Shown here: positions 1 to 10,619 of the stretch, in pieces
Numbering within the stretch: position 1 is the stretch's first letter
Layout: each line of letters starts with the position of its first letter
From: Sperchopsis tessellata
Taxonomy: Eukaryota; Arthropoda; Insecta; Coleoptera; Hydrophilidae
Assembly (NCBI GenBank): GCA_033557685.1
Contig: JAWQRN010000458.1
Location: forward strand, 1-29,319
Direction: 5' to 3'
DNA: 29,319 nt
Made by a program: the position numbers and the translations under genes
Notes under the pieces: generated by a model
Database searches by the model: none
What the model was told of the DNA's origin: nothing
The model's input: the letters and a program-made list of their open reading frames with translations, nothing else

Positions 1-1855
1 TTTGGCATTTACCTATATAATTATCTTGTACGGGTTTTACAACAAGTAGAATTTGTTTTGTATTATTATAGGAATAACATTTGAACTAAATTGGTTTGTA
101 ATTAATGACCGTTTAATATTATTAAGCAAAACATCAGATAATAATATATGGTGATTCTACCATTCTATAATATATATTTGGCAATGAAATCACCCTGAAT
201 AGGTAACCTAATCGCAAACTATCGACTATATATATATATATGTGGCTTGGCTTTTAAGTTTGATAATCCATAATCTAAAATATTATCTTGTCATCCATGG
301 TTTCTTATTGAGATTATAATCAGAATGACCAAATACGTGTGTTTAATGTTTCAATTATGATTTGTTCCATTCAAATATTAGCCAACTGTGATCCATTGAA
401 TTTTCCATTTCCATTTTCCATTGTGATATTTTTCTCCCTTAAATGGTATTGTCTTATCCAACAATTTGTTTAATTAACGTTCTAAATATATACTTACTGG
501 TTTTTAACCAGCTAGAAACTTTTTCCTTCTCAAAATTTTGAGCTTCGTTACAAGTATTTGAGCAGGTGATATTAAAACGCTTTTATGGAATTAAATATTT
601 GATCTTTTATATTGAAATGGGAAATGAGTTTGAGAAAATTAATTGAGAAACAAATATTTTTGTATAAAATTGAAATTTATTTCATAAAAATTACTTCGTG
701 CAAATCATCAGAGACTCTATTGGCTTTTAATTTACCTAGTATAATAAATTATATAATAACCAAAAATAGGATAATCAAGGTGTACACACACAAAAAAAAA
801 CATCAATGAAAACAAAGTTTACACTTTTAGTACCACGTGCTCAGAAGAAAACAATTAGCATCATACCAGATAAAGATAAAATAGAAATAATAATACCAAA
901 TGTACACATTTATAAAACATTTGTATTATTTTCAATAATATAGCTTAGCAAACGACTAGCAAATAGTTTGTATCTTTGAAAAGTGCATTCTAAGGATATT
1001 TTCTTGTATCATTTTCGGGTTCTGCTCTAAAATGTGTATTTTCACTGCAGCCTGTAAATATATAGATAGAAATAAAAATACTTTTAAAACTGTAAGTACT
1101 TCTTTATAGCTTATAATAAAACTACTAGGGGCTCAACTCATGGACACATCAATAATACCTTTGAAATGATATTAAGTTAAATTTAAATAACTTTATTAGC
1201 ACAAACTTGTCTGGTTCACTATCAATACGGAAGTGATGAAAAGTTACTAGCATTGAAAGATGTTGCCAACTTAAGTACTGGCAATCTAAATCGGACAAAT
1301 AATGTGTATATATCGAAAGCTACAAATAGAATACATAATTACACAAAAATGATAATAAAATACAAATATTAATCTAAAAAATTTGGTCATTTGTTATAAT
1401 AATTACATATGCAAAGTTAACTAAACATCAATGTTGTATGTATATATCAATGTTACCCAAATTTCTAAACATCTGATGGTTTATGCTTAATTTTTCTGTA
1501 AATAACAATTTGTTTTGGAGATTCTGGTTTTGTATTATGTACTCTGTGGTTTGTGAATTTTTAATAATTCACAAGAAATTAGCTAGTCTATATGCTTTGT
1601 TCAATTATCTCAATTTTTTAGTTTTAAAATTAAATATTTGTGGTCCACGATTTTTTATGTGGATTTCATTAGACTCTTGCCATAATAGTTTTATTTTCTA
1701 CATAACTAGAATTTTCCCAACCTGTAAAGTTGTTAGCCTGTATATTGTACTGATATTTTTAAGTTTCCTGATGATTTTGACTTTATTAGGTTCAATCTAC
1801 ACTTAATTTTCATTAATGTGGGAAGCACCTTGAAGTACAATAGTTTCTATTTATA
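1..1855. other. AT-rich intergenic DNA, no gene recognised
   Basis: Very AT-rich sequence with frequent stops in all frames. A short (TA)n run lies at about 227-242. The open frames at 612-809 and 1483-1806 are low-complexity, rich in Phe/Leu/Ile/Asn, with no recognisable motif; they look like open frames by composition. Nothing else is supported. Confidence 0.6.
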
Positions 1856-1857
1856 TA

Positions 1858-2130
1858 TTACAATAGAAGGAATCTATAATGTGGTACATTAAAAAGAATG
1901 TTCTGTTGGTAGCTAAATGCCCGAATGGACTGTTTTTTTGATCTAATTCCATTCATTTTTAAATTCATCTGAAATAAACTGCAGTCCATTATCACTAATA
2001 ATTTTGGTACCAAACTTGACAAATTTTTCCTAGAGTTTCTTTTATTGTTACCACTGCAACTGCTGATTTTGGACAATATAGTTTAGTTTGAAGTGAGTAC
2101 AACCAAGCAGCAACTAGTTCACGTTTTAAC
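1858..2130 (-). pseudogene. Ty3/gypsy-type integrase core fragment, degenerate
   Basis: The minus strand between about 2130 and 1900 reads, across two frames, AVAVVTIKETL, then KFGTKIISDNGLQFISDEF, then a weak HLATN. The SDNG-QF-SDEF block is the second catalytic aspartate region of Ty3/gypsy retrotransposon integrases, and the TI...L...FG spacing before it fits. In-frame stops and at least one frameshift show it is dead. No LTRs, reverse transcriptase or protease were recognised around it, so only a scrap of the pol region survives. A BEL or other rve-type integrase is a less likely alternative. Confidence 0.6.
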
Positions 2131-2952
2131 GGTTAATTTTCACAAGTTTCTTTTTTATATAAAACAATGTAATTTTGTTAGCTGAATTATTTTTATGTTA
2201 TTTAACTATTTTTAACTAACTTTAAATAAAAAAAATATGTGTTTCCGTATATATGATTCCATTTGGAGTCCCATTTCTTTAAATTAATAGATATGTTAGG
2301 TACCTTCTTTACAATAGTTATGAGAGTATATCGTTAGATAGTTTCCACTATTATCACTGTGATATCATTAGCCCAGGCTCCATTAGAGAAATTTAAATGT
2401 TTAAATGTATCCTTGGATAAGGTGTTTATTAACTGACTGTATTTATATATTATTTGTCTATTTATAACCGATAAAATATGCTCTTGCCAGATTGACTTTC
2501 CATCTCTAGCTTCTCCAAGAAGTTTGGTATTTTTTGTTGATGAAATATCTATTGTACTCGGGCAGTTCGGTGAGCGAATCTTTATCTTAGGAATATTTGG
2601 GATGCCAACCTCTGTTGATGTTAATATTACAAAGGTAGTTTTAGTATTATAATCCATTACTAATTTAACTAAAATCTAAAGTACTCATCATACCTAAACA
2701 ATTTTTTTACTTGCAAATCTTAAGGGCCCCAACTATTTTAAAAAATCAATTAAGTGTATATCATTGTACAGTAAATATCTTCGTGAAGATCTGCAACATA
2801 ACGTATGATGAAGTGACTCAAAAGGTGTGAAAATAATTATTGTTCAATGATTTCACTTCTTATTGATTTATTTGTAAAATCAGTCAGTAAGACAGCTTAT
2901 TTGTGTTCAGGATGAAAGGCAGAAGTGCAATCATATGGTAAACTCTTAAATT
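2131..2952. other. Unassigned stretch next to the integrase scrap
   Basis: One minus-strand open frame of 107 codons (2657-2334) begins MDYNTKTTFVILTSTEVGIP. It has a less biased composition than its surroundings and could be a degraded retroelement segment, given the integrase scrap next to it. I find no motif to support a name. The rest is AT-rich and stop-filled. Confidence 0.3.
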
Positions 2953-2963
2953 TGTGAATGGAT
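2953..2963. repeat. SINE copy 1 target-site duplication, left
   Basis: TGTGAATGGAT directly before the SINE tail; the identical 11 bp recur at 3273-3283 after the tRNA-like head. Confidence 0.88.
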
Positions 2964-3272
2964 AATGGTTTGTTTGTTTATTTAATGTCAGCCTATTTCC
3001 GCTGCTATGGCCAATCACCAACGCCAGGTATTAGACTCCCATACCTGGATAATTTTGCCGCATCCAGTGTTCCACTTGGAACTGGGTTCTTTAACATGCA
3101 CGTGGTCTTCATTTACCTACGGTACACGGAACCCATAGTTTTATATCCCTCCCGGAAGACGAGTACCACAGAGACTTTTCCTTAATCACAAAAAACCAAC
3201 CGCCTCTGAGTGTTGAACCCGAGATCACACGCTTTGTAGCCTAGTACTTAGCCACTGAGCTAAAGAGATGGC
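2964..3272 (-). mobile_element. tRNA-derived SINE, copy 1
   Basis: About 309 bp, minus orientation. The tRNA-like head lies at the right end. An A-box-like TAGCTCAGTGGCTAA is read on the minus strand at about 3262-3248, and a degenerate B box GGTTCAACACT at about 3219-3209. The tRNA-unrelated body follows and ends in a short AAATAAACAAACAAACC tail at the left. The element is bracketed by a perfect 11-bp target-site duplication TGTGAATGGAT (2953-2963 and 3273-3283). The body matches the intronic copy at 24387-24693 over its whole length by eye. The 75-codon plus-strand open frame here is a by-product of the SINE, not a gene. Confidence 0.9.
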
Positions 3273-3283
3273 TGTGAATGGAT
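3273..3283. repeat. SINE copy 1 target-site duplication, right
   Basis: TGTGAATGGAT, identical to 2953-2963. The perfect pair defines both ends of the insertion. Confidence 0.88.
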
Positions 3284-5399
3284 TAAAATACTTTTTTGAA
3301 ATCAGCTAAAACTAGATGTGAAATTGGGATTTATGACAGATATAGGGGCACTAAGAAAATTAATTTAAAATGATCAATTAGGCGAATTTTGCTTTAATAA
3401 GTTACATATTATACAGGGACCCCAAACAAGTTTTCAAAATTAATGTTCTTCTTCAGTTTGCTTCTTATAGATGCAATAGGTATCCTTAATTGAAAAAAAT
3501 AAAACAAAGTTTATATAGGGCACTGAGAAAAATATTAAAATTTTAAATGTTTATTCCTTGTTGCTTATTGATGTATTTATTTAATGTATACTTTTTTTTA
3601 AAGATGAATTTAATACAGAATGGCACACTTAACAGCCCGAAATATTTGTTTAGTTCTATCAAAATAAACATTTTAAATAATATCTTTTTGTTAGAACCTT
3701 GTACAAATCTTCATTTCTACTTCACCTGCAAAGAAGCATATAAGAAAAAAAAAATTTTAAAACAGATTATTTGTTTTGGGCCTTTAATATCAAATTTTTT
3801 TAGAGAAATTTCTCAAATTCAGAATACAACTACTTTTAATTGGTAGTGAAGTAAATTTTAAAATTTTTGTTTTAGATTAATCTTGTTGCCGGCCTTTTGT
3901 CGGTTATACACGATATTTAGCCTGTAATCTAAATTTCAAATATAATTTTAGCGAATTCTAAAAAAAAACTACAATCATAAATAAAAAAGTTCCCCATATG
4001 ATCCACTTCTGCCACTCATCCTGTATACACGTTAAAAAAATTTCAAGTATCACGTGTATTTTAGATTTTAGTTTGGAAGATTAAATTTAAGACGAAGACT
4101 TAACTTAAGAAAGTGTTTTCCTGCTATTATCTGCAAGATAATATAATGAAAACGTAACCTCAAAAACAATAGAGAGTACTTCCTCGGTGGTCTTAAGACA
4201 TAATATAATTGTTCCCAAACCAATGATGTTTTTGTGAATAGTAGTAAACATTCTCTGTCATTTAGAGTGGACATCAAACTATGGGTTTTGTATGAGCTTG
4301 ACACTACTACGTGCATATGATTGAACAATGCTGCTGTGTTAAATATAAAAGTTGTATATCCGTGTTTTCCTATTTTTGACATTTAAGGATACATATTTCA
4401 AAAATGTTTCTATTTAAATATGGTGAAATACACTTGTATTTTTGTTTTTCTTGAAATATTACATTTAATAGATAGAACTTATATGTTTAATAGAGCAAAG
4501 CTGCATTGTTGAGATGGTTTTCAGTTATTACTAACATGTAGAGAAGAAATATATTGTATTACAAATAAAAATTATCATTTAGATTGATATAAAACACTTA
4601 TAACTTAAATACAATATACATGTAATAATAATCTATAATTTAAATTTGTTTTGGTAATATTCAGACACGTACAGAAAGTACTACACTACTTCCTATTGAA
4701 CAATTTTATTGTAAATTTACTGGAATCTCGCATTTAATACTAAAAGTTTGTATGCAAATTTTGGTTTTCATAGCAAAGAAACATTTCAAAAACCATTTTT
4801 TTGTTTCTTTCCAGAAAAGTGTAAAGGTTTATAATTTAAATGATTACTATACTTTCTTTTTTTTTTTTGGAATAAAATAATGAAGAGCTATGTAATATTT
4901 ACTTACTTAATCCTTTCTGCCTTTAGGTGTAATGTATTTTTGATTTTATGCCAGTGGTGGTCTTTTGCATATTTTCTTCCACTTCTCTATGCGTGTGGCT
5001 CAGACTAAATGTCCCTGCTGCCTTCATTTGTTCCACTACATTCAAATATAGATGATAGGTATAACACTCTGTGCGAACTAAATTGGTGTAAGAGTGTGGC
5101 CTAGGGGACAAGTTTGGTATATTCTGTTCAATTTAATTACTGTAAATATTAGTGATGGGTGGGCAGTATGCAGTTAAATTAACTTTCAATAAGATATTAT
5201 TTATCCAGAAATTATTATATATGCATATTTATATATAAAAAATAACAGATCCTACTGTAATTTACCGTGTGTAACCTTTTATTCTTGAACAGGAAATCAC
5301 ATAACATCTAAATAATAGTTTTTGAAAAAATGCGTTGTCTTAATAATACCTGATTCAAATACATAATTATGGTTAAATTTAGTTCACGTATAGATGGCT
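3284..5399. other. AT-rich intergenic DNA with two unassigned minus-strand open frames
   Basis: No gene recognised. Two minus-strand open frames have protein-like composition rather than pure AT bias: 4382-4068 (104 codons, containing LNDRECLLLFTKTSLVWEQL) and 5111-4923 (62 codons, containing YHLYLNVVEQMKAAGTFSL). Either could be a decayed transposon segment. I cannot assign a family and see no splice context that would make them host exons. The rest is low complexity. Confidence 0.35.
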
Positions 5400-5779
5400 T
5401 AATGATAAACCACTTGACTGTCGAATTTAGTGTGTGTCAGAACAGTCAGAGAGGATAAACAGGTTTCTGAACTTTCAGTTAGAACAGGTACAAAATTTTC
5501 AACTGTGCTTATTAGTCCACCTGGACATAATTTATTCAATTTAAAAACTTATAAAAATAACAGTGCATCAGTAAATAACAGTACAGACAATTTGCAAGTG
5601 ATGTTTCTAAAAATAAAGAAATTGTAGTGAACAAGAACAATAAATAAGTGTCACATAAACAAAAACGTGCAAATAACTTGAACTAAGTTCCAGTGAATAC
5701 AAAAACTAAAAATTTAAATAAACAAAATTACCAGTAAATAGTGAAAAGACTTTTAAAGATACAAAAACAGAACACTATA

Positions 5780-6730
5780 ATGGCAGCTACAAATTAGAAA
5801 TTTTATTCAACCATCTAGAAGCCAGAATTTCAGTAACACAAAAGAAACTGAGTATGCTATTCTTGCGGCCAATAATTTCAATTAACTTGACATGGATTGT
5901 GAAGAATCATTTCGCTGAACCAATCAAATCAATACTACCACCATTACTAATCATTATCCCAGGCTAATTATTAAACTCAAAATGAAACTAAAAGTTTCGT
6001 TTCACATTAAATATGGCAAGGATAAGACACATAAGTTCGACCGCAACATGGATCTGTTGAAGGAGGAAAAAAATACTACTTTCCACTCATAATCCACTAC
6101 ATTGTTTGCCTTTGTTTTGCGTAGTTTGGAGAATGAACCTGAAACTGCAGATATTAAAGTGAATTTAAAAACTAATCTCAATCTTCCTGTATTCTAAGTG
6201 GTAGTCACGTCTAGCAATTACAGTCAAATATCTAACTGCAATAGTAAAATATGGATGTTACATCAACCTAAAGTGGGAAATACAGAAAAATAATTATGCA
6301 GTGTTATAGTGGGGTCACTCCACGCATAACTGTAATATAGATCCCACATGATTAAAATGTGCAAAAGTACACCAGACAAACGAATCCAAAAAGACCGACG
6401 ATAAACCCTCGAAATGTGGTAATTGCATTAGACCGCACATTGCAAGCAGCAGTGAATGTTCTGTGTACTTGAAGAATTACGTCAGTCATGAAATGCCAAC
6501 AGCTAAGAAAACTTTCTAACCCTAAGAAGTACCAACCAGTCCCATTTCCACATGTCAACCATTGAAAACAGCAGCCAACGAAGAAACAACTGACAATGAA
6601 TCCATCCCAACAGAAGGAAACCAAATAGATAATCTAAACAACCTTATTAAAGAATTTAAAGAGCTCAACAAGCTTATTAATGTAAGTAAAATACTGCAAG
6701 TCCTTAAGGTACATAATTTATTAAAACTTA
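5780..6730 (+). pseudogene. Jockey-like LINE ORF1 (gag-like, zinc-knuckle) relic
   Basis: The plus strand carries a decayed nucleic-acid-binding ORF1 of an insect Jockey-type LINE. In order and across shifting frames I read EYAILAANNF (about 5850), FHIKYGKDKTHKF (about 6001-6040), FVLRSLENEPETADIK (about 6113-6160), then a zinc-knuckle region GHSTHNCN (about 6312) and CAKVHQTNESKKTDDKPSKC, GNC, RPHIASSSECSVYL (about 6358-6475). A tail IDNLNNLIKEFKELNKLI follows (about 6625-6680). The cysteine/histidine spacing and the 'GP/RPHxAxxxxCxVY' ending are typical of Jockey gag proteins. Many stops and frameshifts make it non-functional. The 90-codon minus-strand frame at 6624-6352 is its antisense shadow. 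Confidence 0.75.
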
Positions 6731-6849
6731 TAGCAGTGTAACAGGTTGAGTCAATGTAATATAGAAAAAGTTACTCATATTTTTCTTTTTGACCAAAAAT
6801 TCTTCAATGATGTAGAACGTACGCTATTAGAATAACTTGCATTGTTTCA

Positions 6850-6990
6850 TTTAGCACGATGGATTGTGAAGAATCAACCAGCCGAACCAATCAAATCAAG
6901 ACCACCACCGTCACCAATTGTTATCTAAGGCAAATTAATTGACCATAAAGCCCTAGTTACTAAACTTAAAACTAAAAGTTTCATCGGAAA
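6850..6990 (+). repeat. Second copy of a LINE ORF1 segment
   Basis: About 140 bp, clearly similar to 5886-6010. Both contain ATGGATTGTGAAGAATCA followed by CCAATCAAATCAA and an ACCACC-rich stretch, and both end in AAACTTAAAACTAAAAGTTTC-like sequence (split differently by small gaps). In protein terms both encode MDCEES followed by TNQI and TTT. The second copy lies after the end of ORF1, where this segment does not belong, so it is a duplication or the remnant of another LINE insertion. Confidence 0.7.
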
Positions 6991-7089
6991 GTTTATTGTA
7001 CATCTTGATTGATAAATAGTTTATACATGTTGAGACTTCTGTATTTTCTGTTAGGAAAGAGACAGCTCTTTAGTATGCTTGTTATAATT

Positions 7090-9270
7090 ATGCATATTTG
7101 AGTTCTTCACATGTTGGTCCGTCCTTGTGTAAGTAAGTAAGAATATATAACATGTTTAGATCAATGAAGTATTATTTGCAGGTATCACTCGGTCTCGAAC
7201 CAAAAATACTTATTACATTTTTTTGCAGTTCTGAGAACTGATATCATTTCTGGGACCAATTCTCATATCTGAATTCCATAGCTGGCAATAATGTGAAGTA
7301 TGCATAATAAATGGATTTGTTCTTTTCTCTGGTAAGATATTTTTTTGTAATCACTTTATTACAATAAACCATTGAAGTCAATCTCATTTACAGATGTTGA
7401 ATATAGCAAGCGGTTTCAAAGAATAATACTTCTAAAAATTAGAATGATTCATTTCATACAACTTATTTTGTTTTGTTTAAAATGTGAGTATTTTTTAATT
7501 ATTTAGTTATAATTCATTTGCATTAAGCCATTCTTCAAATAAGATGGATTGTATGATATTTGATAATTTCTCAATATTTTGATAATGTTGTTTCATCAGC
7601 AAAAAGACATTTTGATTTGAATTGGTATTTTCTGCCAGGTAATTTACATAAATGACAACAAAATTGGTCCCAACACAGAGCCCTACGGAACACCCCTTTC
7701 GATGTCTCTTCAGTTAAATTATTCTGTTGTTCTCTGTCCTGCAAGTATGGTGTCAATAGTCTGGCTCCTCTTCCAAGAATTCCATAGTACTCCAGTTTTC
7801 GACATGTGGTTCACAAGTCGAATGCCTTATTACGGTCACAAAAGGATATTTGTGTATATTCCTTTCTATCAAAGGCTTCCGCTGTGCTGTTAATGAGTTG
7901 TGACATGGTCGTTATTGCTGATTTTGTATTTATGAACCCATGTTGATGTTTTGTGATGTCATTTTCGTTTAAAAAATATCTAGAAACAAAAGTTCCAAAT
8001 ACTTGAAAAGATTGTCAATATTGAAATTGATCTGTGGTTGTTACTATTATTTGTATCTTCCTTTTTCAGTAATGAAACTATTTTGGCCATCATTATTTTA
8101 TTTGGAGGAATTCCATTATTAAGGTATTTGATCGTCAGATGACACAAATGTTTTTCAATAAGAACATTCTCATTCCAGTCCATTTATCATGCTGTCTTTT
8201 TCTACTACATTCACATGTCCGAAAACCAAACAATCAGTGTACTGTGTCGGTGTACTTCACACTTCAACTCTGAATTTGTTACTTTTAGAGTAGTATAAAA
8301 TACATCTAGCTTTTTTTCAGTATTTGTAAGTTTTGTTTCCAGTTGATTTTGTGCACTTGTTTTCTTTACCTCAATTTCATCATGAATATTGGAAAGTTTT
8401 TTGAGCTGAATTTCATCATACATAGCTGTGCATAGTACATAGTCATACTCATTTTGTAATATATTTTGTATTATGCTTTCTTATTTTAATTAATTTGTGT
8501 TTTTGTTTCAGTAAATGTAGATTGAAAGTCTATGATTTGACACAGATGGTCTCCCATATGCCAATTTGCTACCTTGGTATCAAGACAAAGAAAATGCTTA
8601 TCTACAAAGGTGTTATAAAAACACCTATTTCTATTGACGGTGCAAAAAAGATTGGTCGTATCTCATTTCCATTGCACATCAACATATTATTTGCAAGACT
8701 AGAAATTTAACCGACATTTATGTTGTAATTACCAGCAATAAATATATTGTTTCTTCTATAGTTGTTTCTCATATTCATTTCCATTTGAAGATTATATAAA
8801 GCTATTGCTATGGTATTGATTTGCAGAATTACCACGTCAAGAGTTTCTTCTTCATTATACTTCTTAAGATCTATTACCTTTGTAATTGTTCTATTAGAAT
8901 TAGAACTCCACCATGAAAAAATGAGTGCAACAATAGATCACAGCTAATTTATAATTTGGGATGAAAAGAGCATTGCAGTTTTCTTCACATAACCAGGTTC
9001 TGATATACATAGTGTATCTATATCAGATGCTTGTAGGATATATAGTAGTTCATTCATTTTTGTTCATAAACATTCCATGTTTCTGTTTGCTATGTAATGC
9101 GTTGAATATTTGTGATTTTTTGTTACAATATATTTTAAGACAATGTAATGTAGAATCATTTATTGAAACAATGTTAACAATTTTGTTAACAACTATATCC
9201 ATAATGTCCTTGAACTTAAAATTGTATCTTGAAAAGAAATTGGTATCAAAAATAAAGTTACCACATTAAT
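7090..9270 (-). pseudogene. Minus-strand non-LTR LINE relic (endonuclease to RT C-terminus)
   Basis: Reading the minus strand downward from 9270 I find NKxNELLYILQASDIDTLCISEP (residues split by frameshifts; APE endonuclease start, about 9070-9000), then KVIDLKKYNEEETLDVVILQ, then IAGNYNINV (about 8745-8711, the degenerate GDFNI motif). The reverse transcriptase follows: IPPNKIMMAKIVSLLKKEDT (about 8105-8050), ISFCDRNKAFD (motif A, about 7850-7815), KLEYYGILGRGARLLTPYLQ, GVP*GSVLGP (about 7698-7666) and FADETTLSK (about 7604-7575, for the catalytic FADD). A C-terminal piece with YYAYFTLLPAMEF and IFGSRPSDTCK lies near 7310-7180. Many stops and shifts. Of the large open frames here, 8183-7980 and 7756-7571 are real fragments of it. 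The coiled-coil-like frame at 8423-8211 sits in the EN-RT linker position and is unassigned. Confidence 0.78.
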
Positions 9271-9274
9271 TAAC

Positions 9275-10110
9275 TTCCATAATCACCATAGAGAAACCAG
9301 GCTTAATAACAGTTTAAAAATCAAAATCTACACAGTTATCAGAAAGGACAGAGTGAACTGTGCAGGTGGTGTAGCCACATTGATTGAATTTCTTTTTAAA
9401 TAATCTCATGCCACCTATCAGTTTTCAATACGTAAGTTTGCCTCTCGTAGCAATTAAACAAAACATGTTGACATAAACAATTTACATAAAAGGGGGTGAA
9501 AATCTGGAAAGAAACACCAATTGTCTACATATTATTTAATAATAAATTTAAATAACACCATCTATACCTCTACCTGGTTTTTACTCTGACCACAACTCTA
9601 TAATGTTCGGGTTAAACCATAGAGAACATCTCACAAGACAGGTAATTAGCTACACACATACTGACTGGAATTCCCTTTGACAGACTCTAAACCAACATTT
9701 ACAAATCAATAATAACATAAACATATGAGCTGCAACCTGACGAAAATAAAGTAAAAATTGTAGGCAAAAGCCACACCAGAAATCAATGACAAAGCTACAG
9801 AACCCCTGAATTAAAAGAGTTGCTAAACTATAAAACGACACTTGGATTCAAAAATTGCAAAACTTAAACCCAAAAAATAACTCAAACATTAGAAAACAAT
9901 GACAACAGTCTATATAGAAACAAACGGAAAGCTAAACGTTAGGAGCATCTTTTGAAAAATGGCATGACCTTGATATAACCAAACCTAATTCTGAACAACA
10001 AAACATATGGCTCACAGCCCAAAAGATAATTATAATATCTGTCGATTTAGGCAGAAATGTCACAAGAAACCTAATTATCTCCCCCAAAGAAATAAAAGAA
10101 CAAATTTAAA
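9275..10110 (+). pseudogene. LINE endonuclease and linker relic, plus strand
   Basis: Plus-strand reading gives ETRLNNSLKIKI (about 9290-9325) and RKDRVNCAGGVATLIE (9341-9388), the central APE-endonuclease block with its RxDRxxxxGGVAxLI signature. DHNSIMFGL (about 9587-9612) is the SDH motif near the domain end. A linker follows with THTDWNSL (about 9655), LNPKNNSNIRKQ (about 9866) and DLGRNV. The N-terminal ~30 residues of the endonuclease are missing, the sequence starting just beside the 5' end of the opposite-strand LINE. It could be the continuation of the Jockey-like element whose ORF1 is at 5780-6730. RT was not found, so the copy stops before the polymerase. Stops throughout. Confidence 0.7.
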
Positions 10111-10199
10111 CCATTTCCCCAAAAAAACGTTTTTGTTTTCATAATTATTATATTAATTTACTTATCCTAGAAAATAACCAAGGAGTTCATTTAAAATTT

Positions 10200-10610
10200 C
10201 TGTGTTCTGTCATAGGAATAGTTTGGGAAACGCTGGCTTAGCGTAACCACGAAGGGTGGGCGCTTACGTCGATCACAGAATATTGGTATTGTATTATACG
10301 GATGTTAATGCTAAATGAACACGGGTTAAGAAACCGAATGGCTCTGTTTACATTCACAAATGGCCGCCAAGAAAAAAACCACTTGTGTCACTTCTTGGTA
10401 TTCTCTCCAAGTTTAGGAAATTTAGCGCTTAGTACCAGGCAAGCCGACTATGTACTTTTCGATGTTCACTACTTCTTTATCACACATGTCGGGCCAAGTC
10501 TACTGTGCAGTACGTGTGCGTAGCTTACCATTGGCCACATTTTGTATAAAGACCTGTACCTTTAATGGTATCTGAACTGTAAATATGTAAAATAAAGTTT
10601 TCTCAACCCA
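10200..10610 (+). other. GC-richer island ending in a poly(A) signal; possible terminal exon
   Basis: This segment is visibly richer in G and C than its flanks, with tracts such as CACGAAGGGTGGGCGCTTACG and AAATGGCCGCCAAG. A splice-acceptor-like TTCTGTCATAG lies at about 10206-10216, and AATAAA at about 10590-10595 follows on the same strand. The longest open frame (10302-10523, 73 codons) has no recognisable motif. It may be the last exon of a plus-strand noncoding RNA or untranslated exon, a SINE-like insertion, or the 3' end of an unrecognised repeat. Nothing here matches a family I know. Confidence 0.35.
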
Positions 10611-10619
10611 TAACTTCTA

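Noticed and set aside
1483..1806. Small membrane protein of 107 residues
   Set aside because: Hydrophobic but rich in Phe/Leu/Ile as expected of AT-rich DNA; no homologous motif, no promoter or splice context.
6352..6624. Cys/Trp/Phe-rich 90-residue minus-strand protein
   Set aside because: It is the antisense of the zinc-knuckle region of a LINE ORF1 on the plus strand.
10302..10523. 73-codon protein in the GC-richer island
   Set aside because: No recognisable domain; the frame is short and the island could equally be untranslated or repetitive.
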